Origin: Desulfosporosinus sp.
GTDB taxonomy: Bacteria > Bacillota > Desulfitobacteriia > Desulfitobacteriales > Desulfitobacteriaceae
Reading direction: 5' to 3'
Assembly (NCBI GenBank): GCA_003513495.1
Contig: DOPM01000028.1
Coordinates: 91,391-139,629 of the forward strand
Length of the DNA stretch: 48,239 nt
Both the position numbers and the translations under genes were made by a program. Positions 25,199-35,400 of the stretch are shown here, one piece after another. A model generated the notes under the pieces. It searched no databases, had not been told where the DNA came from, and worked only from the letters and a program-made list of their open reading frames with translations. Positions within the stretch are counted from its first letter, which is position 1. Every line of letters begins with the position of its first letter.

Positions 25199-26002
25199 AT
25201 GGAAAAGTCAAAGCTTATTGCAATGATCAAGAATAATCCCAATGCTCTAGCCTATGTAAGTAATCCTACTGATGAGATAAAACGTTTGGCGGTTCAACAA
25301 AACGGACTTTCCCTAAAACATATTGAAAATCCTACTCAAGAGATGCAGGAATTAGCTCTTAACAATAATGGCCGAGCGATTCAATTTATAAATAACCCTA
25401 CGGAAGAAATGACGATCAAAGCGATCAATGACGGCTGGGTTAACTTAGAGTACATTAAAAATCCCACCGATGAGTTAATCAAATTAGCCATTAATCAGGC
25501 AGGCTGGGCTATAAAATATGTTAAGAATCCCAGTGAGGAATTGCAACTATTAGCTGTACGAAAAAATTACGATTCTATCAGGTTTATCAAAGAACCTTGT
25601 GACCGTGCCCAGGAAGAGGCTGTAAGAATAAGTTATGATGCCTTAAGATATATTAATTCTCCTACTCTTAAAACGGAGCTTATAGCGATCAAGAATAATG
25701 AGCGGGCAATTACCTTTATCAATGATTTGAATAAAGATAAAGTCTTAAAGTTTTTACAAGTCAATATTTTGGTAATTAACTATATCGGGAAAGAAATATC
25801 TCAAGCAGAATTAGAAGAAGTGTTAAAGGAATCCTTAGCCAACGAAAATGTTGAAGAAAAGTATGTGAGGGATTTTTTAAATTGCAATTATATTACTAAA
25901 AACAGCGATCTTATGCCCATGGACAAAATCATGTTTATTTATAAATATGGTAGTAAAAAAGCGAAAAGAATAGCTGTAGATGAAAAGTTAAAGATGCATT
26001 AG
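25199..26002 (+). CDS. Helical-repeat protein, first gene of a MoxR/VWA operon
   Basis: This 267-residue soluble protein consists of about seven tandem repeats of 23 residues in its first 170 residues. Each has the form NPT-[DE]-E-(6)-A-(3)-N-(4)-I-x-[FY]-I. Examples begin NPTDEIKRLA, NPTQEMQELA, NPTEEMTIKA, NPTDELIKLA and NPSEELQLLA. This resembles DUF4116-type or HEAT-like helical repeats, which usually form protein-binding surfaces. The C-terminal 90 residues are not repetitive. It sits 12 bases ahead of the AAA+ ATPase gene, so it is likely an adaptor or target-recognition subunit for that ATPase. The family assignment is by pattern only. Confidence 0.75.
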   Translation: MEKSKLIAMIKNNPNALAYVSNPTDEIKRLAVQQNGLSLKHIENPTQEMQELALNNNGRAIQFINNPTEEMTIKAINDGWVNLEYIKNPTDELIKLAINQAGWAIKYVKNPSEELQLLAVRKNYDSIRFIKEPCDRAQEEAVRISYDALRYINSPTLKTELIAIKNNERAITFINDLNKDKVLKFLQVNILVINYIGKEISQAELEEVLKESLANENVEEKYVRDFLNCNYITKNSDLMPMDKIMFIYKYGSKKAKRIAVDEKLKMH

Positions 26003-26014
26003 GAGTGAGACATC

Positions 26015-27142
26015 ATGAATTATACCGATACCTTCAAAAGTGTTGGCTTAGTACTATCCACTGGTGAAGTTCCTTTAGTTGTTGGAGAAAGCGGCATCGG
26101 TAAAACAGCCTTAGCCAAAGAAATTGCTCAAGAAAATCATTGGAGTTTAATTGTTATTAATGGAAATCTCCTTAAAGAAGGTGAAATCGGCGGTTTGCCC
26201 ACCATAGAATCTTATGGGACGGTTAATGGTAAAAAAAATCTGGTTGAAAAGAAATCAACAGTCTATGCTGTTCATCATAAACTAAGGGAAATCGATGAAG
26301 AAATATCTCAGGGAAAAACCGTTCTTTTATTTATCGACGAGATCAACCGTTGTGAACATACCGTCCAACAGGAACTTATGAATTTAATCTTAAATCGAGA
26401 AATTAATGGCTATAGGTTGCCTGAAGACGTAAAAATCTTAGCCGCTATGAATCCTTCCAGTAAATATGGTTCGGATTTTGATTACCAAGTTGTCGATATG
26501 GATGCAGCCCAAGAAAATAGATTTGTCTGGTTATATATGGAGCCCGATTATAATCAGTGGATTGATTGGGCCATAGAAGTCGGAATCGAGGAAAAGGTTA
26601 TCGCCTTTATCTCCACTTTTCCCGAGTATCTGCATAAGGTCAACGAAGATGACCTAAGAGCTACTCCCAGAAGCTATGAGCGAATCTCCAGCAGTTATAA
26701 AATCTATAAGAAGAACAAGGATTCCATACCCCGGTCCGTGTTTTTAAATGTTGTCAAAGGAAATGTGGGGCTCTTAATTGCTGAAGAATTCGTGAGCTTT
26801 TTGGAATCCGATTACCCTTCCCTCATATCTTATGAAGAGGTTTTTTTAGAGAATTTTCTACCTGAATTAATTAGAGAAAGGGTAAATAAGGAAAGCCATA
26901 CCAGACTTTATCTCGCTGCCAAGAATATTCTCAAAAGCTTAGACTCACACATCTTAGAAGATCGGGATGACTCAAGTTTTTATATCGACAGACTGATTGA
27001 GTTTTTAAAACTATATCCCGTGGATTTAATGATAGGAATCATGAAAGATATTAAGAACAGTTATCCTGAAGTTTACAAACTTGCCATAGACAACGAAGCT
27101 TTTATCGAATCATATTTTGAATCTTATCGTTTAATTAGGTGA
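26015..27142 (+). CDS. MoxR-like AAA+ ATPase
   Basis: This 375-residue ATPase has Walker A GESGIGKTALAKE (about residue 24), Walker B VLLFIDEINR (about 105) and sensor 1 ILAAMNPSSKYG. An arginine-finger region follows in DAAQENRFVW. The ATPase core fits MoxR/RavA-type proteins that work with VWA-domain partners as remodelling or metal-insertion chaperones. The C-terminal 150 residues are helical and less conserved. GGAGTGAGA precedes the ATG. It is 12 bases after the repeat protein gene and 7 bases before the VWA gene, so the three are translated from one message. Confidence 0.88.
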   Translation: MNYTDTFKSVGLVLSTGEVPLVVGESGIGKTALAKEIAQENHWSLIVINGNLLKEGEIGGLPTIESYGTVNGKKNLVEKKSTVYAVHHKLREIDEEISQGKTVLLFIDEINRCEHTVQQELMNLILNREINGYRLPEDVKILAAMNPSSKYGSDFDYQVVDMDAAQENRFVWLYMEPDYNQWIDWAIEVGIEEKVIAFISTFPEYLHKVNEDDLRATPRSYERISSSYKIYKKNKDSIPRSVFLNVVKGNVGLLIAEEFVSFLESDYPSLISYEEVFLENFLPELIRERVNKESHTRLYLAAKNILKSLDSHILEDRDDSSFYIDRLIEFLKLYPVDLMIGIMKDIKNSYPEVYKLAIDNEAFIESYFESYRLIR

Positions 27143-27149
27143 TTTAACT

Positions 27150-28640
27150 ATGGAAACTTTCTTTGATAACCAAGTTAATGCTCTCTACGAAAAAGCCGAT
27201 AGTATTACTAGTAATTTTTTCAAAGCAAAACGTAAAGATGGTAATGCTAAAGTTTATATCCCCCCAAGATTTAAAGAAGAGTTTTTTAGCCTTGTAGATA
27301 AAGTTAATCTGAGTCTTATGGAAGACAACGATAATTTCTATGGCTATTTTTTGTTGCAAATGTCCAGAGACATACGCTTTGACATTAGTAGCCCGACTGC
27401 TGTGAATTTTAAAGGGGCCAAATATGTTATATATTTTAATCCCATTATCTTTTTAACTCTTAATATTAAGCAAATGGAAAGTACCATTAAACATGAAATT
27501 CTTCATATCTTGTCCCTGCATTTAATCAGAGCCAAAGAATTTAGGGATAGCCACAGCACATTAGCTATTAATCTAGCCATGAACATCGTCGTCAATACCT
27601 ATTTAGATCATCTCCCCCCCTATTCTGTTACCTTAGAATGGGTCAATTCAAATTATTCCTTAAAACTCCTGCCATTTAAACCCTTTGAATATTATGTAGA
27701 AGAGATTCAAGCAACCCTCGATTTACTGGAAGCAGATGAAGATATAGACGATGAAAGTGATACAGATGACTCCCATGAAAATACCGATAACTCTGGTCAC
27801 AGCAAAGATAAATCCAAGGATGCTAGCCATAATGCCACTGATCCTGATCAGGACGAAATAATAGAAACAGAGTATAATCCTGAAAAAGCTCATGACGTTT
27901 GGGCAGATTCTAGTAATATCGATGAAAAAACCCTTCAAAGATTTACGGAGAAGCTGATTGATAATGCTCAAAAAGGCAGCATTCCCAAATATATAGAAAG
28001 CCTGATATCATCCCTTAAAAACAACAAAGGTCAATTGCCTTGGAATTTATATCTTAAGCGGCTGATGGGAACGGTTGAAAGTAATAAAAAGAAGACGATA
28101 ACCAGAAGAAATCGAAGACAGCCCAATCGATTAGATTTAAGAGGTCAACTTAGGAGTCATAAAGCTAAAATCGTAATTGCCCTTGATATCAGCGGTAGCA
28201 TTAGTGATGATGAATTTAATCAAGCCATTAAGGAAGTTCTGTATATCGTTAAGAATTATAATCATGAACTTACGATTATAGAATGTGATAGTGAAATTAG
28301 ACGCGTGTATAGCGTCAAATCAGTGAAGGATATCAAAGAAAGGCCTAGTAACAGAGGGGGCACCAGCTTTACCCCGGTTTTTGAATATGCCAATCATAAT
28401 AAAATTAATTTATTAGTCTATTTTACGGATGGCAAAGGCGAAGAAAAGCTTCTGACAATCCCTCGTGGGTACAAAACGTTATGGATTATTTCTGGGAAAG
28501 GAGATAAGCTTTCCTTAAAAGAAGCTTATGGAGCGGTTAAGAAACTTAAGACTATCGAAATAAAAGATGATTCATTAACTATGAGTGATGTTAAAAGAGA
28601 TGGATTTTCAATGCAAGACCAGGAAAGATTGAATATTTAA
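27150..28640 (+). CDS. VWA-domain protein with a zinc-peptidase-like N-terminal domain
   Basis: This 496-residue protein has an N-terminal domain with the zinc motif HEILHILSLH (about residue 115), a peptidase-like HExxHxxxxH signature. A very acidic Asp/Ser/Asn linker follows (about 190-240). The C-terminal VWA-like domain (about 330-470) has the metal-site motif ALDISGSIS, a GGTSF element and YFTDGKGE. This architecture matches the metallopeptidase/VWA partner of MoxR-type ATPases. Whether it cleaves proteins is unknown. As the third gene of the operon it is probably the effector or substrate-holding unit. A 22-bp perfect hairpin ends the operon. Confidence 0.87.
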   Translation: METFFDNQVNALYEKADSITSNFFKAKRKDGNAKVYIPPRFKEEFFSLVDKVNLSLMEDNDNFYGYFLLQMSRDIRFDISSPTAVNFKGAKYVIYFNPIIFLTLNIKQMESTIKHEILHILSLHLIRAKEFRDSHSTLAINLAMNIVVNTYLDHLPPYSVTLEWVNSNYSLKLLPFKPFEYYVEEIQATLDLLEADEDIDDESDTDDSHENTDNSGHSKDKSKDASHNATDPDQDEIIETEYNPEKAHDVWADSSNIDEKTLQRFTEKLIDNAQKGSIPKYIESLISSLKNNKGQLPWNLYLKRLMGTVESNKKKTITRRNRRQPNRLDLRGQLRSHKAKIVIALDISGSISDDEFNQAIKEVLYIVKNYNHELTIIECDSEIRRVYSVKSVKDIKERPSNRGGTSFTPVFEYANHNKINLLVYFTDGKGEEKLLTIPRGYKTLWIISGKGDKLSLKEAYGAVKKLKTIEIKDDSLTMSDVKRDGFSMQDQERLNI

Positions 28641-28646
28641 GGTTTT

Positions 28647-28695
28647 AACCACAAGTAAAGGAACCTTTTGTGTAAAGGTTCCTTTACTTGTGGTT
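28647..28695 (+). terminator. Long hairpin ending the MoxR/VWA operon
   Basis: A perfect 22-bp stem (starting AACCACAAGTAAAGG) has a five-base loop and lies seven bases after the stop codon. There is no clear U-tract, so it may also protect mRNA 3' ends. Confidence 0.75.
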
Positions 28696-28832
28696 AATCA
28701 CCTCGGGTTTGGCGGTCGGGGCATGAGAAGCGCCTCAAAACTTTATGGGCTAAGCCGAAGGCAATGGTCCTCAGGGGACAACGGAAAGAGTGTCATCCCA
28801 CGTAGGAATGAATATTTATAGTTTGCCTAAAG

Positions 28833-28871
28833 TTAACCTAAACTTAACATTTTATTAACCGTTAGTTAACG
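28833..28871 (+). promoter_or_regulatory. PhoP box: four TTAAC repeats at 11-bp spacing
   Basis: TTAACC, TTAACA, TTAACC and TTAACG begin exactly 11 bases apart, the phasing of PhoP/PhoB-type binding sites in Gram-positive bacteria. A TAGAATAAT stretch just downstream can serve as the -10. The site is about 75 bases before the phosphate cotransporter. Confidence 0.75.
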
Positions 28872-28947
28872 CAGATGAAATAGAATAATTATGCAATAAT
28901 TCCATTGGAAGTGGGCCATTTTAGATAAACAAACAGGAAGGATAGGT

Positions 28948-30627
28948 TTGAAGATGGATTTAACCACGGTATTGTTTAGTTTTTTTGGGGGGCTGGGACT
29001 TTTCCTTTTTGGTATTAAGTCAATGTCGGAAGGATTACAAGCGGTTGCCGGAGATCGGTTAAGAGTTTTCCTCGAAAAGGGGACTAAAACACCGCTTCGT
29101 GGTGTTCTAACAGGCACAATTGTCACAGCATTAATCCAAAGCAGTAGTGGTACTACTGTCCTAGCGGTTGGACTGGTTAATGCAGGATTGTTAACACTTA
29201 GACAATCCATCGGAATTATAATGGGAGCTAATATCGGAACGACGCTTACGGCTTACCTCATTGGTTTTAAACTTGAACACTATGCATTACCTATTATTTC
29301 ACTTGGGGTTTTCTTCCTATTCTTCTTTAAAACAAAGCGAATAAATTATGTTGGACAAGTACTTCTAGGATTTGGTCTTCTCTTTTATGGAATGGATATC
29401 ATGGGCGATGGTTTAAAACCCCTTCGAAGTTCCCCCTTCTTTATTGGCTTGATGACCGATGTAGAGAATAATCCTCTTCTTGGCGTGCTTATCGGAACAG
29501 TCTTCACAGTTATTGTTCAGAGTAGCAGCGCAACAATTGGTGTCTTACAAGAGCTTGCGAATCAAGGTGTTATTTCTTACTCTCAAGCAGTACCTATTTT
29601 ATTCGGAGATAACATTGGAACCACCATCACGGCAATCCTTGCTGGAATTGGAGCTTCGGCTATAGCAAAAAGAGCTGCTGCTACTCATTTATTCTTTAAT
29701 ATAATTGGTACAGCCATCTTTTTACCTCTCTTTCTAGTGGGTATTTTTCCTAAACTTGTCGTTTTGTTAACCAACTATATATATATCCTGATTCCTGGAT
29801 TTGAGGGAACTTGGAATACTCTCGGAGTTAAACTTCAGATTGCTCAAACTCACGGTGTCTTCAATCTTTTAAATACTTGCGTTCAATTGCCTTTTATTGG
29901 ACTCCTTGCTAATATCGTAACTAAACTAGTTCCTGGGGACCAGGAAGTCATAATCGAAGCAAAGCCTAAATATTTAGAGCCCCGTCTATTAGGGAATCCT
30001 TCTGTGGCTCTAGCCAACGCTAGCCGCGAGACATTGCGGATGGGTAGAATGGCGGGTAGTGCATTTGAAAATGCTAAAGACTACTTTTTTTATCGTAACC
30101 AACAGAATAAACTGTTAGCTATTCAATTCGAAGATGCAATCGATCAACTTGAAAACCAAATTACAGACTATGTCTTAAAGGTTTCATCCGGTAAAAGTCT
30201 CACTTCTGAGCAAACGGATCAGAATTATCGGATACTTCAAGTGATAGGGGACATAGAGAGAGTTGGAGACCATGCCACTAATCTCGTAGAACTTGCCGAT
30301 TTTGCTATGGAATCAAAAGTTAAATTTTCAGAGCAAGCCAATGATGATCTCATGAATATGTTCGCCAAAGTTCAAGAGATCTTTACGATGTCCTTAGAAG
30401 TATTAAAAACTGATGATATTGCTTTGTCGGAAAAAGTACTAAAATACGATGATATTATTGACGATTTAGAAATAACTTTGCGAAAAAGACATATTGAACG
30501 TCTCAGTCAAGGGACTTGTAATGGAAGTTTCGGCGCTACCTACCTCAATATCATTAGTAATTTGGAACGTATAGGCGATCATTCCGTAAATATTGCAAAA
30601 TACACTCTTTTACATAGGCAAAATTAA
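28948..30627 (+). CDS. Na+/phosphate cotransporter with C-terminal PhoU-like domain (NptA type)
   Basis: This 559-residue membrane protein has two inverted Na/Pi-cotransporter repeats, each with a QSSS-type core: ALIQSSSGTTVLAVG (about residue 64) and VIVQSSSATIGV (about 190). It also has GANIGTTLTAY and GDNIGTTITAIL. The C-terminal 200 residues are PhoU-like helices (IGDIERVGDHATNLVELA and ISNLERIGDHSVNIAKY). It imports phosphate with Na+. The start may be the TTG at this position or the ATG two codons on; AGGAAGGA fits either. A PhoP box upstream predicts induction by phosphate limitation. Confidence 0.93.
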   Translation: MKMDLTTVLFSFFGGLGLFLFGIKSMSEGLQAVAGDRLRVFLEKGTKTPLRGVLTGTIVTALIQSSSGTTVLAVGLVNAGLLTLRQSIGIIMGANIGTTLTAYLIGFKLEHYALPIISLGVFFLFFFKTKRINYVGQVLLGFGLLFYGMDIMGDGLKPLRSSPFFIGLMTDVENNPLLGVLIGTVFTVIVQSSSATIGVLQELANQGVISYSQAVPILFGDNIGTTITAILAGIGASAIAKRAAATHLFFNIIGTAIFLPLFLVGIFPKLVVLLTNYIYILIPGFEGTWNTLGVKLQIAQTHGVFNLLNTCVQLPFIGLLANIVTKLVPGDQEVIIEAKPKYLEPRLLGNPSVALANASRETLRMGRMAGSAFENAKDYFFYRNQQNKLLAIQFEDAIDQLENQITDYVLKVSSGKSLTSEQTDQNYRILQVIGDIERVGDHATNLVELADFAMESKVKFSEQANDDLMNMFAKVQEIFTMSLEVLKTDDIALSEKVLKYDDIIDDLEITLRKRHIERLSQGTCNGSFGATYLNIISNLERIGDHSVNIAKYTLLHRQN

Positions 30628-30631
30628 ATAG

Positions 30632-30670
30632 AAGGGTTGATTTCAGAGAACTACTCTGGAATCAACCCTT
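30632..30670 (+). terminator. Terminator of the phosphate cotransporter
   Basis: AAGGGTTGATT-T-CAGAG pairs with CTCTG-G-AATCAACCCTT around a five-base loop and is followed by TTCTAATG. Confidence 0.8.
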
Positions 30671-30729
30671 TTCTAATGGAGACGAAATCATGTGTTATTC
30701 ACTCAACGTTACGTATTTATGAAGACATT

Positions 30730-32018
30730 CTAATACGGTAACTTTATACCATATACTTTGTCCTCTTCACCCATGCTAGTAAAAGGCACAGCATAATTCT
30801 TTCCGTCAAAATCTCTGTAGAGAATCTTATCAAAGGAAGCATCTGTCGGGAAGCTGCTCTTTACTACCACTACAGCATCTTCAATGGTATCGGCAACCTT
30901 ATATAGTTTGTAAGAGGAATTCATATCTGCCTGTGTTTGCAGCCGGACATCGTGGATGGTACCCATTACGGAAAAGTAATACTCCGTATCCGTATTCGGG
31001 TAAGCCGGATTGGCAAATTCTATGCCATATTTAAAAGGATATCCACCTTTAGGGGGGTAATTCGGGATGATAACAGAATAATAACGATTATACTCAACAC
31101 TGTAACCATGAATACTTTCAACTAATGATGATTTTTTCACCCCATTAAAGGGAATCTCAGTGATGGTAAGTTCTACACTTGTCTTTGTTGGAGCCTGATT
31201 TGAAGAAGGTGTATTCTGTTGAGGTTGATTCTGCCGGGAATTGTTGCCCCCATTCAGTTTAGCCTCAATCTGGGATTGCCAATTACCTGCGTTCTCCAAC
31301 ACAACGAGCTGATCTCTGGAAGGGGTAACTACTTGATAAACCATGGTAGGATTACCTGCACTGTCTAAGGAATTTAGTTCAAGGACCACGTGATTGGCAT
31401 AAGGGCCGCTGTTTAAGATGGTAACCAAAGCACCTTCCTCAAAATAAGAATCCCCAAACGTCTTAAGATCTACAACACGGGTACGATAGTTATTGGCACC
31501 ATACCCACTACTGCGGGTAAAAGTGTTGTCAGTGGAATAATACACTTTTGTGCCATCGATGGACAAGGTAGGGTAGTGAAGTGTGGCTATTGAATTCGTC
31601 CAATCTTCACCGCGGTCTACGGACTGGGCTAGCAACTTCTTCGACCATTTGTGTATTTCATAGACAAATAATTGACTGGGATTCCTTTAACAACCTCTTT
31701 GGATTTATCTTCTTCGATAAGGAGCTTAAATCCATTCCCGCCGGCGTAAGTTGCTACCTCGATCCGTCCATCATCTGCTGGCTTGGAAGCAGTATCATTT
31801 CCGGAAGTATCACTTTTATCTGTCTTTGTTTCAGTTTTAGATGAATCCGTTTGATTATCTCCTTTAGTTTCTGCATCCTTTTGGGCTTCTGCTTCCAGCT
31901 CTGCTTTATTTTCCATGCTTGACTCTTCCTCCGTTTTTTGGCTGGAGGCTTCTTTAGAACAGCCAGCTAAAGATGCTACCATTAGAATAATTAAAATAAT
32001 GGAAAATACTTTTTTCAT
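30730..32018 (-). pseudogene. Lipoprotein gene interrupted by a frameshift
   Basis: The 5' part encodes a lipoprotein signal (ILMVASLAGC), a Glu/Lys/Thr/Asp-rich linker and an ordered start (DDGRIEVATYAGGNGFKLL). It runs into a stop soon after YLSMKYTNG. The next frame continues without a gap as WSKKLLAQSVDRGEDW and runs 300 codons to a normal end. Adding one A to the AAA near 31648-31650 would join them into one protein of about 430 residues (YLSMKYTKWSKKLL). This is either a real single-base deletion or a sequencing error. The family and function are not recognised. It would be exported and anchored outside the membrane. Confidence 0.75.
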
Positions 32019-32067
32019 GTAGATTACCTCTCTTAAACTATTTTTTATTTAAATTAAGACTTTGACC

Positions 32068-32117
32068 TTTAAGTCTATATACAATTTAGACTCACCATCT
32101 GCACCTTTGGTTAATTG
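32068..32117 (+). repeat. Intergenic repeat 1, copy at the lipoprotein locus
   Basis: This 50-base segment (TTTAAGTCTATATACAATTT...) matches a segment at 42420-42472 with roughly 80% identity by eye, including CTGCACCTT and TTAATTG/GTAATTG. Confidence 0.7.
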
Positions 32118-32218
32118 ATAAAAAAGATTTTGGCACCGTCTTTCTCCGCTCTTGATATGGAAAAACTACTCTCTTGAGAGTGGAGTTCTCCATTCGCTGG
32201 GTAATAGTAAGGGTAGAC

Positions 32219-32302
32219 TTAATTCCTCCTATTTCTTTGAAAATCACTCCAATTTGATGTATTTTCAAATTACAAGACTTAAGCTACTTGATTCGAACTC
32301 GT
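32219..32302 (+). repeat. Intergenic repeat 2, copy at the lipoprotein locus
   Basis: This 84-base segment (TTAATTCCTCCTATTTCTTT...ATTCGAACTCGT) matches 44522-44605 at about 84% by eye. On the minus strand it ends in AGGAGGAATTA, so it resembles a gene 5' leader. Here it is about 100 bases from repeat 1 with no gene between; at the other locus the CWB2 gene lies between them. Confidence 0.7.
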
Positions 32303-32377
32303 TTAAGCATGGCTACCTCCTTCCCGGATTAGACTAGACAACAATAACCAAAACAACAAATCAAAATAAAGAAAAGA

Positions 32378-32395
32378 GAGCAGGTTTACCTGCTC
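32378..32395 (-). terminator. Terminator of pyruvate:ferredoxin oxidoreductase
   Basis: On the minus strand GAGCAGG-TAAA-CCTGCTC is followed by TCTTTTCTTTATTTT. It lies 31 bases after the stop codon. Confidence 0.85.
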
Positions 32396-32425
32396 CTCGG
32401 AAAGATTATTGATGTTTTACGGGCA

Positions 32426-35400
32426 TTAGTCCCAATTTTGGTTAGTCAGACGTTTGTAAGAATCATAGCGGACCTTGGCATATTTTTCTGCACCCTCAAA
32501 GAGTTCTTCTGCACTTTCAGGAAAAGTATTCAGCAAGGAAGAGTAACGGACTTCGCCCATGATGAACTCACGGAATGGCGTTGTCGGCTTTTCAGAATCT
32601 AGTGTAAATGGATTCTTGCCTTCCTCGATCAGATCTGGATTGAAGTGATAGAGATGCCAGTAACCGGAATCGACCGCTTTCTTGGCTTCTTGTAAACTCA
32701 TGGTCATTCCTGCCTTTAGGCCATGGCTGATACAGGGCGAGTAAGCAATAATCAAGGAAGGTCCCTTATAAGCTTCGGCTTCCTTAATCACCTTAATCGT
32801 TTGAGCCATATTAGCACCTAGAGCAATTTGCGCGACATAAACATATCCATAACTCATAGCCATCATGCCTAAGTCTTTCTTCCGAATCTTTTTACCTGCT
32901 GCAGCGAATTTGGCCACCGCTGCTCTAGGAGTGGACTTGGAAGACTGTCCTCCAGTATTGGAATAAACCTCGGTATCCATGACAAAGACATTCACATCGT
33001 CACCTGAAGCTAATACGTGGTCTAATCCCCCAAATCCGATATCATAAGCCCAACCGTCTCCACCAAGGATCCACTGAGACTTTTTAATCAGATTATCTTT
33101 TAAAGCAATGATCTCTTTGAGGACTTTGTTATCCCCTACGTATCCTTTAAGTTCAGCAAGGATCTTTGCTGACGCTGCTTTAGAAGCCTCTGCATCATCC
33201 CAACCCGTAAGCCACTCTTGGAAAGCTTCCTTCAGCTCAGTACTAATCTCCATCTCTAAGGCTTGATTCAGCAAATCAACGAGTTTTTCACGGAGTTGAC
33301 GAACGCCCAAGTACATACCATAGCCGAACTCTGCGGTGTCTTCAAATAAGGAATTTGCCCAACTCGGTCCTTTACCTTCTTGGTTAGTGGTATAGGGAAC
33401 CGCTGGAGCACTTCCTCCCCAGATAGAGCTACAGCCGGTCGCATTGGCAATCATCATACGGTCGCCAAAAAGTTGAGTGATCAGTTTGATATAAGGTGTT
33501 TCACCGCACCCTGGACATGCCCCGTTGAACTCAAGTAACGGCTGAGCAAACTGGCTGCCCTTAACAGTAGTCACATCAAAAAGTTTGCTCTTGTTTGTGA
33601 GGGTCATCGCAAACTTCCAGTTCTCGGCTTGTTGTTCTATTTGTTCCGCTGCTGGTTTCATGATCAGAGCTTTATCTTTGGCTGGACAAATTTCAGCACA
33701 GTTCCCGCACCCAGTGCAATCTAATGCACTCACTTGCATACGGAAATGCAGACCTTCAGCCCCTTTTCCAGCCGCTCTCTTGGTAGTGAATGTCTCCGGA
33801 ATGTTTTTCTCCTTTTTGTTTAGTTCCTCATCTACCAGCTTTTCCCGTAGTTTGTTGATCTTGAAGTGAGCGCTAACATAATAACTTTCTAATTTCTCAG
33901 CCTCGTTCATTAAGAACGGGCGAATGGCTGCGTGCGGGCAAATATAAGAACATTGATTGCATTGGATACATTTATCGATCTGCCACTCTGGTACTGTGAC
34001 AGCGATGCCACGTTTTTCAAAACAGGCAGTTCCTACTGGGAAAGTTCCATCTTCACGTCCTAGGAACGCGCTCACGGGGAGGCGGTCTCCTTCTAAGGCA
34101 TTCATCGGGCGAAGAATATTCTTCACAAAGTCTGGTTCTTCAACTGCCGCAGCAGCCTGAGCTTGTGTGTTATCTGCATTTTCCCAATCAGCCGGAATTT
34201 CTACCTTAATAAGGGAAGAAACGCCGTGTTCAATTGCTGCTATATTCATATCCACAATGTTTTGTCCCTTATTTCCATAGGTTTTTATGACGGATTCTTT
34301 TAGATAATCAACGGCCTCTTCGACAGGAATCACGTTTGCAAGTTTGAAGAAAGCAGCTTGCATGATCATGTTAATTCGTGAACCGAGACCAATTTGACGA
34401 GCAATTGATACGGCATCAATAATGTAGAAGTTAACCTTATTTTTTGCAATCGATTGTTTCATAGAAGCCGGAAGTTTTTCTTCCAGTTCATCCACCGTCC
34501 ACTGACAGTTCAACACAAAGTTGCCACTCTTCTTGACACCTTTTAGGAGGTCATATTGGTAAACATACGATTGATTATGGCAAGCGATATAATTCGCGCT
34601 CAAAGTTAAGTAAGGAGACTTGATTGGTTTTTTACCAAAACGAAGATGGGAAACAGTAATGCCTCCGGATTTCTTACTGTCGTATTGGAAATAAGCTTGC
34701 GCATAGAGCTTGGTATGATCCCCAATAATTTTAATCGCTTGCTTATTTGCACCGACTGTGCCATCAGCACCGAGCCCCCATAATTTGCAGGAAATAGTCC
34801 CTTCAGGAGCAGTTTCGATGATTTCATCTTCGGCTAGCGATTTATAAGTTACATCATCCACTATACCGATAGTAAAGCTATTTATCGGTTCATCCAATTG
34901 AAGGTTTTTGTACACTGACAGAACTTGAGAAGGGGTCGTATCTTTAGAACCCAAGCCATAACGACCGCCGACGATCACCGGTCTGATATCGCTTGTGTGA
35001 AAAATAGCATTAATGTCCAGATAAAGAGGTTCACCTATGGCACCGGGTTCTTTTGTGCGGTCAAGAACCGCAATTTTCTTAACAGTTTTAGGCAACACTT
35101 TAAAGAAGTAATCACTGGAGAACGGACGATACAGGTAAACTTTAACTACTCCAACTTTTTCTCCTTTTGCCACGAGATAGTCAATTGTTTCCTCAATCGT
35201 GTCACAGATCGAGCCCATTGCAACGATGACATACTCTGCATCTTCTGCACCATAATATTGGAAAGGGTGATATTCCCGACCAGTAAGTTCCTTGTATTCT
35301 TGCATAGATTGTTCAACTAAATCAGGAACAGCAGCATAAAAGCGATTAGAAGCTTCACGGCCTTGGAAGTAGATATCCGGGTTTTGAGCAGTTCCGCGCA

